Source: Thalassiosira profunda (Eukaryota; Bacillariophyta; Thalassiosirophyceae; Thalassiosirales; Thalassiosiraceae). From it: a DNA stretch of 10,640 bases. The DNA lies in NCBI GenBank assembly GCA_036939355.1, contig JALLAP010002424.1:1-10640 (forward strand). Reading direction: 5' to 3'. Positions 1 to 6,347 of this stretch are shown here, piece after piece (position 1 is the first letter of the stretch; each line of letters opens with the position of its first letter). The position numbers were made by a program, and so were the translations under genes. Below the pieces are notes generated by a model, which saw only the letters and a program-made list of their open reading frames with translations, was not told the DNA's origin and searched no databases.

Positions 1-609
1 TTGGCGTCACTGCCTTGGGCATTGGGCTCAAGCACGTGTTCGTCGGGTGTTGTTGCTGCTGCGTCGTCGGGCACCAAAGAAGCTGCCAACGCAAGAATGT
101 AGATTTGCTCCTCGTCCAATGATGTGTCCCGAGCGTTGGCCCAGGCGCACTCCACTGTGCGGTATCGCTCCTCCTCAACCTCGAATGCACCAAGCGCATC
201 ATCAAGTGTCTCCTGACGGCGCACTAGGAATTCGTGGTCGAAATCCTCGATCGGCTGTGTGCACAAGTTGTGCACTTCCTCAGTGAACGCTCTCCATCCC
301 TCGTCAATCGCCGCTTCGGTTGAGGCGATACAGTCGGCAAGAGGGGTGGAGGGGTCGTGCCATCGCAAGTTCTCGTTGCAGCGGTCAAATCTTCTTCTCC
401 AGGCTCGGGTACCACGCTTCCGGCTGCGCCCAAACCGTGGTGAGGGGGGCGGGACAGGGGCGGGCGTCGGCGATGCACCACATGGCCGAGGTCGTCTGTC
501 GGCTGTACTCGTCCGTTGACAACCGCATTTGCAGCGGGAGATAGGGCGGGGCGTGGCGGGGTTGATGGCAGGTAGGTTGGGTGGTTCGATGCCCGGCCAG
601 TCGATGCAC
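1..609 (-). pseudogene. Unrecognised minus-strand coding stretch, cut by left edge, with an apparent frameshift
   Basis: Read on the minus strand, bases 389 to 1 stay open for 129 codons and run off the window edge. The product has a natural, acidic composition, with pieces such as FDRCNENLRWHD, EEVHNLCTQPIEDFDHEF and LDEEQIYILALAASL. A second open frame covers 609-388 and contains SAMWCIADARPCPAPLTTVW and WYPSLEKK; it ends at a TGA exactly where the first frame becomes protein-like. A single-base frameshift near 386-392 explains both halves better than two genes. The 609 end is only a GTG; the first ATG is at 528-526. The first frame also stays open further upstream, but there it is proline- and arginine-rich and looks like a shadow. 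I do not recognise the family. A retroelement gag-like or lineage-specific protein is possible. Confidence 0.45.
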
Positions 610-979
610 AGGGGGCTGGCCAAGTCGGTCTCGGCCCCTAGGGGACGGCCACGCCGCCGCTCCAAGGGTGAAGTCGAACCATAGTGGAAAAGGACATTTT
701 CGCGCTAGTTTTTTGCGATCGCCATGGGGGCGCTGCAGTAGTAGGCCCGGCGGCCGTGCTGGGCCCGCGGCTGCCCGATCGCCGCCGTTTAACTTACGAC
801 TATTTCTCTTAGGGTGGTCGCTGGACGTAGGTGCGGTCAGATCAACCGGGTACTAGGCCGGTCGACGCTAACCGCGGGTGCCGGTAGCTCGGCTGCAAGT
901 TAGGTTGGGCTCCTCAGACGAGAACGTTGATAAATAGGTACCAACGTCTCATGAGTAGTACAGTGGGCTTTTTAATTTG
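610..979. other. GC-rich to mixed stretch without a supported gene
   Basis: Short frames exist here, but none has a proper start plus a natural amino-acid composition. The part from 610 to 780 is GC-rich. From about 900 the sequence becomes AT-richer and leads into the TACGTAGGAATTAGTAC motif at 980. I see no RNA gene and no clear promoter. Confidence 0.5.
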
Positions 980-996
980 TACGTAGGAATTAGTAC
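980..996 (+). repeat. Motif copy A, left arm of an inverted repeat
   Basis: TACGTAGGAATTAGTAC. Bases 981-996 recur in inverted orientation at 2148-2163 with one mismatch, and relatives of the motif occur at 2118, 2238, 6134 and 9895. It lies about 170 bases upstream of the recombinase-like start codon. It could be the end of a mobile element or a dispersed regulatory or repeat motif; I see no target-site duplication beside it. Confidence 0.5.
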
Positions 997-1147
997 AATG
1001 TTTTTGTCAGGTCAAAGCTGCCCACGCTCCTCCACCCTCGAACCAGCCTCTCTCTCGCTCGAGCCATCACAAGATCAGAACAAACTCGCGCAGTAGCCAT
1101 CAAGCGGCGGACGCCAATATTACCCCTCCCACGGATACACCAGCACC

Positions 1148-2014
1148 ATGGCTCGCGGCAACGGCAGCGGAGGCTGGCGCATTCTCCCCTGCGACCGCCA
1201 GACGAACGATACCGCGCCCACGATCGCAACCGATGTCACGTTGAATGACGCCGACGCCGCTGCCATCGCAACGACAGAGTCGAAGTCGATGAAGGATCGC
1301 TGCCGCCGTGACTATCGCAATCGCATCAAGCGCTACCTCCTCTGGTTGCAGAGTAAAGAGGAGTACCAACAGTACTACGAGCAGGGATCCCGCGCCTTGT
1401 CAGAGGAGGAAATTGCAACGGCTAGCAATTATTATTTCGGGCACCTGCGCGATCTCAAATACAGCGGCTTCTGGGTCGATCTGTTCAAGGCGTTCCTCTC
1501 GTCGACCAAGGTCAAGAAATGGGACGACGAGGGCAATGCCATTCTCAAGAGTCCGCCGGACCTGCGCAAATACGGGGATGCCATCAAGTGGGGCGCTGAA
1601 ATGGCGGGAGAGTTGCTGCCCACCGCTTTCTTCCACCAGATGGACATCTTCAAAGCATCGTACAAAAAGGAGTATGCGGAGGCAAAGGCGGATGGGCGAG
1701 TGGAGGAGAACGACGCCGATCCGATCACATCAAGCTGCTGAAGCTCATTCTCAAATGGGCGTTGGAAGAGAACAACGTTTATGTGTGGACCTTTACAATG
1801 TTGCAGTGGAACTTGATGGCGCGGTCGATCAATGTCGACCGATTGCCTTCCACAACATGAAGCGGGGCGTATCCGATTCCATTGAGTTTCTACCTGATTC
1901 AACAAAATCGGACCAGACCGGGGAATTCGTGACGATGAAAAATGTGTACGGCAACCCGAAAGAGCCTCTTGTAAACGCATTCCTTGCTCTTGCGGTGTGG
2001 GTGAGCTTAGAATG
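1148..2014 (+). pseudogene. Degenerate tyrosine-recombinase-like (Crypton-type) protein
   Basis: The start at 1148 has a good context (accATGG). The first frame runs 197 codons to a TGA at 1739-1741. Homology-like sequence continues after a frameshift near 1720-1735 (KLILKWALEENNVYVW, MLQWNLMARSINVD, about 1723-1840) and after a second shift near 1838-1846 (AFHNMKRGVSDSIEF, TGEFVTMKNVYGNP, FLALAVWVSLE), ending at a TGA at 2013-2015. From memory of the family, this order matches a large group of diatom proteins with an integrase/tyrosine-recombinase-like core: an RNRIKRYL-type N-terminal helical region, then LMARS, then a KS.QTGE and NVYGNP block. The arginine of LMARS may be the first catalytic arginine (inference). 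The C-terminal catalytic part with the nucleophilic tyrosine is absent, because reverse-transcriptase-like sequence begins instead. Two frameshifts plus truncation make it inactive as it stands. Confidence 0.6.
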
Positions 2015-2102
2015 ATGAAGGATGGGCGCGTTCGATGGGTTTCCGACATGCGGGAGCTCAACAAAGTTATCAAGCGCACGCAGTACACGCTGCCGATCAA
2101 AA
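2010..2102 (+). pseudogene. Ty3/gypsy reverse-transcriptase fragment
   Basis: About 30 codons read KDGRVRWVSDMRELNKVIKR followed by TQYTLPI. This is the classic early part of a Ty3/gypsy retroelement reverse transcriptase: the K-DGR strand, then the RxVxDxRxLN motif, then the xYPLP segment. Similarity stops after TLPI near 2100, just before a TACATAGGAATCATTA motif. The piece is in the same frame as the first part of the recombinase-like remnant but overlaps the end of its last frame at 2010-2015. Polymerase-active-site motifs are absent, so it cannot be functional. It is a captured or leftover fragment of a plastid-bearing protist's own retroelement. Confidence 0.7.
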
Positions 2103-2117
2103 ATGTCCATGTACACC

Positions 2118-2163
2118 TACATAGGAATCATTATGGCAGTAAAAAAGTACTAATTCCTATGTT
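2118..2163. repeat. Motif copies B and C forming an inverted repeat
   Basis: ACATAGGAAT at 2119-2128 is repeated as its exact reverse complement ATTCCTATGT at 2153-2162, with 24 bases between. The left arm extends as TACATAGGAATCATTAT and resembles the copy at 9895-9913. The right arm, read on the minus strand, resembles the copy at 980-996 instead. The arms could form a hairpin in RNA, or mark the end of a mobile element. Confidence 0.55.
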
Positions 2164-2237
2164 CTATGTTGGTATGAAATTCCGGTTGTCCGGCTAGAAT
2201 TTGTCCATGTGTTTCGCGACGCGTTTTTACGTATGAC

Positions 2238-2250
2238 GGAATTAGTACAA
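2238..2250 (+). repeat. Motif copy D (partial)
   Basis: GGAATTAGTACAA is identical to bases 986-998, in the same orientation. It is preceded by TACGTATGAC rather than TACGTA directly, as if a few bases had been inserted. Confidence 0.4.
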
Positions 2251-2281
2251 AAATAAGATCTACCAACGATTTTTCGGAGGT

Positions 2282-2307
2282 TGCTCTATGTTGGCCAACA
2301 TAGAGCA
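2282..2307. repeat. Perfect 26-base palindrome with degenerate extra half-sites
   Basis: TGCTCTATGTTGG is followed immediately by its exact reverse complement, with no spacer. Degenerate relatives of the half-site lie at 2162-2172 (TTCTATGTTGG), 2312-2322 (TGCTCTACGTT) and 3140-3149 (GCTCTACGTT). The structure suggests a recognition site for a dimeric protein or the core of a mobile-element end. It lies between two candidate inverted-repeat units. Confidence 0.6.
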
Positions 2308-2336
2308 GGTGTGCTCTACGTTGAAATCGACTGGCC

Positions 2337-3050
2337 TAGAATGGACCTGACTATTTTCGACACCAGACAAAAATTTCGACAGGGGTCTGGGCAGAAACTC
2401 GGCTTTCACCTAGGTGACTGCTAGTAAACCTTCAACATTTATTTTCTCACTCAAAACTTGGAGTTATATCAAGTTTGACACACCAAATTTTTCGGGCTGG
2501 GCGAGAGCTGTCCAAAAATGCAATAAAAAGAGAACTTTACCACTATCATACTCTCTCATAATAGCATATTGGTCCCCAATCCGCCAAATGGGCGCGCTCA
2601 TCTAGCAGCCTCTCTGCAAGTTATAACGAGATCAAAATTTCGGCAAATTGCAACTCTTTTTGGACTTTTGTTTCGCTTAGCTCGTTACAACCGCGAGGTA
2701 AAGCGGCCAAAAACGGTGTATTTTGAAGCATTATAGCCCTATTATAGCCTTATATACGCTCCGTAATTGAAACGCCCTTGCTTCGCCTAACAAACATTTA
2801 TTTCGACAACTACTAGTAGCTTGTTAGTGTCGAAAATTATCAGGTGGTGATCCAGAGGCAGCCGAAATCGGCGACCGAAAATTGGCCATATCTTGGTCAA
2901 AAATCGGAGGTAGAAAAATTTTCAAGTTGCAAAAGTATTAAGGATGATGAGATCTATCCGAATCTGCACTCAGAAGGGTGACTTTCTATGATTGGGAAGG
3001 CACTAGATTTTATCTCGTGAAATCTTGTCGAATTGGTCAGGTCCATTCTA
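2337..3050. mobile_element. Candidate non-autonomous element bounded by inverted repeats
   Basis: TAGAATGGACCTGAC at 2337-2351 is repeated exactly as its reverse complement at 3036-3050. Similarity continues inward, imperfectly, for about ten more bases: the left side carries TTTCGACA at 2355-2362 and the right side TGTCGAA at 3026-3032. More TTTCGACA copies lie inside at 2374-2381 and 2801-2808, and the inverse is at 2828-2835. The interior is AT-rich and has no convincing frame. I see no clear target-site duplication, so a MITE-like element is an inference. Other internal structure includes GTTATAACGAG at 2620 facing CTCGTTACAAC at 2681, and an 11-base tandem pair at 2731-2752. Confidence 0.45.
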
Positions 3051-3419
3051 CGCAGAGCATCATCGCCAAATTTGCCGCCGTCGTCGTTTTTGTACCAGAG
3101 ACACGTATGTAGATACAAAATCGCGAAATATTTTTCTTGCTCTACGTTACGCGGAGCGTTGATTGCAAGCTTCGGCCTGGAAAGTGTCTGTCCTCTCCTC
3201 ACAAATGCAACTTTCAGGCCTTCACTACTTGCAAACCAAAAGCTTTACAGACCCAAACACTGCATCAATAGACTCGCCTTGATGAGAGCTTTCCAACGAT
3301 GTGTCGGTCGAGGGGTCTATCTGCTCTGGTAAAAATCATACTGCGAAACGTAGCAAACGAATGGTACATACCTACGGAGCAATTGATGCCCGGCTCGCCT
3401 CTTCTATTACTTTATGTGA
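3051..3419. other. AT-rich intergenic stretch, no supported gene
   Basis: Frames of 40 to 100 codons exist on both strands but have no recognisable motifs and no consistent codon pattern. A degenerate copy of the 2282 half-site lies at 3140. A 42-codon plus frame (3299-3427) starts with ATG and reads VKIILRNVANEWYIP in part, but I cannot support it as a gene. Confidence 0.4.
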
Positions 3420-3572
3420 GCAACTAATTCATATCTTGGACAGAATTGCCAGATAGGAGCCACACTTGCAGTAGAACTGGAGTGCCCGGAGATCCCCCCT
3501 GCCACGCATACGGCGTTGCCGGGCATGAACCGCGTCCTCTTCTACCTCCGCTCCATTGTCGACCAAAATTCA
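3420..3572 (+). CDS. Coding-like fragment, possible terminal exon, function unknown
   Basis: An open plus-strand frame reads QNCQIGATLAVELECPEIPP, then ALPGMNRVLFYLRSIVDQNS, and ends at a TGA at 3570-3572. Codons in the second half end mostly in C or G, as expected for genes in this GC-rich background. The frame has no ATG near its left end. A possible 3' splice site (a CTAAT-like branch region at 3424 followed by CTTGGACAG at 3435-3443) precedes the most protein-like part, so it could be a last exon. The internal ATG at 3525 would leave only 15 codons. I do not recognise the family; a gene remnant is equally possible. Confidence 0.3.
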
Positions 3573-3631
3573 TGAAAGAACCGTGTGTACATACCCCCTT
3601 CCAAGCGAATTCGCTCCTTCCGTCATAGACA

Positions 3632-4045
3632 GTGTCACGGGGCATAGGACGTTGTTACACTGGGGCTGCTCGACCGCCCCGGGCCGGGCGCCACCGGCGG
3701 CGGTGCTGGGCGGAAGCCGCAAGCGACGAACCGCCCGAAGAAGTTGAAGCACCGCTCGTATTGCTGCGCTCAAGGAAGAAGCCGTCAAGGGAGGGAGTGG
3801 AGTGGAGGGTCCAGCCGAAGCGCACCGGGACGAAGCCGGCGGAGGGCGAGGACGGGAAGCCCGAGTCGAAGGACAGCGTGACACCCGCCAACCGGCGGGT
3901 GAAGGTCCCGGCGCGCATTGCCTCCCTCGAAGAGGCGGCCGCGACTGGCTGCAAAATTTCACTGCCTGAGGATGCGGAGGTTCCGGTGAAAAAAAATGGT
4001 ACTACTGATGAATTAAATGATTGCTGCATCAGTAGAGGCAATTAG
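3632..4045 (+). CDS. Charged, GC-rich plus-strand coding-like frame without an ATG
   Basis: The frame is open from 3629 to the TAG at 4043-4045. Its middle (about 3740-3960) uses G- or C-ending codons and encodes a lysine-, glutamate- and proline-rich segment, including SREGVEWRVQPKRTGTKPAE and NRRVKVPARIASLEEAAATG. It contains no ATG at all: the leftmost possible start is a GTG. It must therefore be an internal or last exon, or a pseudogene. Its stop lies three bases before the end of the convergent methyltransferase gene, and an AATAAA sits at 4051-4056. The opposite strand is also open here, but it is serine- and proline-rich and looks like a shadow. No domain is recognised. Confidence 0.3.
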   Translation: MSRGIGRCYTGAARPPRAGRHRRRCWAEAASDEPPEEVEAPLVLLRSRKKPSREGVEWRVQPKRTGTKPAEGEDGKPESKDSVTPANRRVKVPARIASLEEAAATGCKISLPEDAEVPVKKNGTTDELNDCCISRGN

Positions 4046-4048
4046 TGT

Positions 4049-5095
4049 TCAATAAATGACGCAACCAATGCAATTTGGGATTTTTCTCCACACCTGGAAA
4101 ACATAATCACTCTGCAGTTCACCACTGTTGATCGCTGCCATTTCAGCCTCTAACATAGAGTCAACAATGTCATGCCCTTCCCCATCCTGAAGGGAATTGT
4201 AGGCATTGTGAAACATCCACTGGAAGAAGTTGCCTCCGAGAGAATGACTCTCAGCAAGGACCATGTGTTTCGACAACACAGGAATGATCTCACTGCTGTA
4301 CAATGTCTCACTGGGATCGTCCCGCTTTACTGCTGCAGCATCAGGGGGGGTGAAAACCCGTCCATTCCATAGAGGATTTTCACGAAGGGAAGGTGCCCTG
4401 TGGGGGTACTTTTCTTCCACAGAAGCGAGGAAAGTTCCCATAAGCATAAGCTGTTCGCGAGGGAACTGCCAGCGGATACGCCCGACATATTCCTCTAGAA
4501 CTAGTACTCCAGACTCCTTCATCATGTTTTTGACTGAGGTTATCATTACTTCCAGATCAAAGATGTGGTGAAGTGAATGAGTAAAGAGAACTAAGTCATA
4601 TTCATTCGTAACAGTTTGTCTTTCAGCATTTTCGACTTTGAACTCAATCTTGCCTATCAAAGATTGAGGTATCTTGGCGTTAGCCTTTTCTATCCGAACC
4701 GGAGACAGGTCCACACCTTTCATCTCATTACAAAGCCCGCCGCCTACCATTTCTATTTCAATACCACCATCACCACACCCAATTGATAAACACTTTTCTT
4801 TTTTGCCATACAGTTTCATAATGTGCGACACCATGCTTTCATCTCCCCCTGCAAGCCTTTCCTTATATGTTGACACAACAAGTGGGTGCTGGTGCCAAGC
4901 ACCGCCTTTGGGGAAAGTATCTTCCGCCTTATCCCATTTTGCGGCGATCTTGGCTGAAACAATGTCGTCCGCCCCTGCTATTTTTTTAGGTTCATCTGAC
5001 TCAAAGATCTTAAATGCAAACAAAAAATTGCATAATAAGGCCATTGGAAGAATGGTTAACAAATAATAGAGGGTAAGGTAGCGACGGCGTAACAT
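4049..5095 (-). CDS. Membrane-anchored class I SAM-dependent methyltransferase
   Basis: A single uninterrupted frame of 348 aa. Residues about 8-28 (LYYLLTILPMALLCNFLFAF) form one hydrophobic segment after an arginine-rich start, a typical type II signal-anchor, so the catalytic part probably faces the Golgi/ER lumen. The Rossmann methyltransferase motifs are visible: motif I CLSIGCGDGGIE (102-113), an acidic residue binding the ribose in GVDLSP (127-132), motif II YDLVLFTHSLHHI (166-178) and post-motif SGVLVLEEYVG (195-205). The flanking features WHQHPLV, EEYVG.IRWQFPREQL and the SSEIIPVL block match, from memory, a bacterial methyltransferase family often encoded beside glycosyltransferases. 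The substrate is unknown; a sugar or glycan is inferred. Its codons are more AT-rich than the neighbouring fragments. It is divergent from the HtrL-like gene and convergent with a plus-strand frame. The ATG at 5095 is the first in frame and precedes the anchor. Confidence 0.88.
   Translation of the reverse strand: MLRRRYLTLYYLLTILPMALLCNFLFAFKIFESDEPKKIAGADDIVSAKIAAKWDKAEDTFPKGGAWHQHPLVVSTYKERLAGGDESMVSHIMKLYGKKEKCLSIGCGDGGIEIEMVGGGLCNEMKGVDLSPVRIEKANAKIPQSLIGKIEFKVENAERQTVTNEYDLVLFTHSLHHIFDLEVMITSVKNMMKESGVLVLEEYVGRIRWQFPREQLMLMGTFLASVEEKYPHRAPSLRENPLWNGRVFTPPDAAAVKRDDPSETLYSSEIIPVLSKHMVLAESHSLGGNFFQWMFHNAYNSLQDGEGHDIVDSMLEAEMAAINSGELQSDYVFQVWRKIPNCIGCVIY
4051..4056 (+). terminator. Possible polyadenylation signal AATAAA
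   Basis: AATAAA lies six bases after the TAG of the plus-strand frame and overlaps the last codons of the convergent methyltransferase gene. If used, the two transcripts overlap at their 3' ends. Diatoms do not depend strictly on this hexamer, so the call is weak. Confidence 0.25.
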
Positions 5096-5192
5096 GGTGC
5101 CTAACGTACGGCTATGCCTTCAAGGGGTTGCAAGACGACGCATTCGACATTTCACGGCCGCATTGCGTTGTGGCTGGACTCACCAATGGTCT

Positions 5193-5206
5193 CGTATGTA
5201 CATACG
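5193..5206. promoter_or_regulatory. Palindrome upstream of the methyltransferase start
   Basis: CGTATGTACATACG is a perfect 14-base palindrome about 100 bases upstream of the methyltransferase ATG. It is followed by GGTACGTAAATTTAG and a CTACATACAT stretch. It could bind a dimeric regulator. No TATA-like box can be placed confidently. Confidence 0.3.
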
Positions 5207-5235
5207 GTACGTAAATTTAGCTACATACATTTTTT

Positions 5236-5858
5236 TTGAGAGACTTGCAAAATGTCACCCGACCCAACGCGTTGAAGGCGGACGAGGACTCGCCCCGGTC
5301 CAGCGCCGCCCTCAATAGGGGGTCGGGGACGGTCGAGTGTAGGAGGGGGGTGGGAATATTCATCGAGAGGCTGCCCGCCGTGTTGTTATCAGAGGGAGCG
5401 GCCGCGCAGGCCGAGCCTATCGCGGCGCAGGCGCCCTCTGCCGGGGATGATCATTTGTGGGCATGCCTTGCGAGGCCGGGGCCTTTGCGTCCGCCGCGGG
5501 AGCGCCCTCTGAGGAGCCCGTCGCTGGGAGGAAGGTCATCATGTCCCGGTGGTCGACGCTGGCGGTTTGTGCCGCCGAGGCGCGGGGTTGATTCCGCATC
5601 GTGGTGCTGCAATTGTTGTAAGTCTTTCCTTAACGCTCCACCGCGGGGGCGGCCGAAACGGAGCTGCTCAACCACTTCCGAAACAAGGACCTCGATGACA
5701 TCGGCCTCGCTCACGGAACCGTCCAAGCCCTTTGGCTTTGGAATGTGGCCTATTAATACTCCAACACCAGCACGCCCAGCAACCTCACACTCTTAGCCTT
5801 TTACGAGAATCCCTCTTCCGGCGGGAGGCTCGACATGGCAGTCAGAATTACAGTCTAA
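5236..5858 (+). pseudogene. Broken plus-strand gene of an unnamed diatom-type family
   Basis: Several protein-like segments lie in order on the plus strand but in shifted or interrupted frames. About 5239-5465 gives FIERLPAVLLSEG and AEPIAAQAPSAGDDHLWAC. From 5463 a second frame gives EAGAFASAAGAPSEEPVAG and KVIMSRWSTLAVCAAEARG, then a TGA at 5589. From 5649, in that same frame, comes ELLNHFRNKDLDDIGLAHGT and VQALWLWNVAY, a TAA at 5754, then YSNTSTPSNLTLLAFYENPS to a TAA at 5856. The LxxFRxKDL, VQALW and STPSNLTLLAFYE blocks resemble a multi-copy diatom family of unknown function (memory, not verified). A GTAAGT at 5618 could be an old splice donor. One frameshift and at least three in-frame stops (5589, 5631, 5754) argue for a dead copy. 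Confidence 0.5.
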
Positions 5859-6347
5859 ATTAGCAACTTAGGCCAAGCACGGACATGGGACTCACATGTC
5901 CCACTTTTATGTCACACCTTCGTCCCAGCTATTGGCGAGCTCCTCCGGTAGAATTCATACCGGCACAGATTTTTGGCGACCACCAGGTACACCGGCTTCT
6001 ACTAGTGCTATAAAAATGTTCAAAGTATCAATTTGACCCTAAAAAAGGCGTACATTACGATTATATCGACCGTCGGATGAAGAGACTTTCATTTTCCAGT
6101 ATGGCTAAAGGCCCAATACAAAATCTCGGTCTGGTACTATTCCTACGTAGAAATCCGGACTTTCTGTCTAATAAGGCAGGAAAGGGTTTAATTTAAGGGA
6201 CTGTCCAGCCTGTCCAGGAAGCCAGTGTCCAACGTAGCCTGTCCCAGTGATAAGTAGTAGGATCCAGCTGTGTCTGCTGATGTCTGCTGGGCAAGCCGTA
6301 CAACCATACAACATACCTAAGTATTTAAACAACCTGGACTTTTAACC
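5859..6347. promoter_or_regulatory. Upstream region of the HtrL-like gene with short repeats
   Basis: No gene is visible. The stretch holds an inverted repeat GGACATG/CATGTCC (5881-5887 and 5895-5901), motif copy E at 6134-6150, four TGTCC sites at 6202, 6211, 6226 and 6240, and a tandem pair TGTCTGCTGA/TGTCTGCTGG at 6271-6290. A TATTTAAA lies at 6322-6329, only about 19 bases before the ATG, which is close for a TATA box unless the leader is very short. Which of these, if any, drives transcription cannot be told from sequence. Confidence 0.35.
6134..6150 (-). repeat. Motif copy E
   Basis: GTACTATTCCTACGTAG, which read on the minus strand is CTACGTAGGAATAGTAC. It is a close relative of the copy at 980-996 with one base fewer. 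It lies about 200 bases upstream of the HtrL-like start codon. Confidence 0.45.

Noticed and set aside
575..600. GGTTCGATGCC, resembling a tRNA T-arm (B box)
   Set aside because: It does not match the GGTTCGANTCC consensus, and no A box, anticodon arm or acceptor pairing is found upstream.
581..856. 91-codon plus-strand frame
   Set aside because: It starts at a non-ATG codon, is rich in arginine, glycine and proline and lies in GC-rich DNA; no support for a gene.
1432..2100. 222-codon minus-strand frame
   Set aside because: It lies antisense to the recombinase-like and reverse-transcriptase remnants, which explain the sequence on the plus strand.
3033..3332. 99-codon plus-strand frame in the AT-rich region
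   Set aside because: It has no ATG at the given start, no domain and no codon bias, and it begins inside the right arm of the candidate inverted-repeat element.
3570..4041. Minus-strand frames opposite the charged plus-strand frame
   Set aside because: They are serine-, proline- and alanine-rich with a poorer codon pattern than the plus strand; the choice of strand is not certain.
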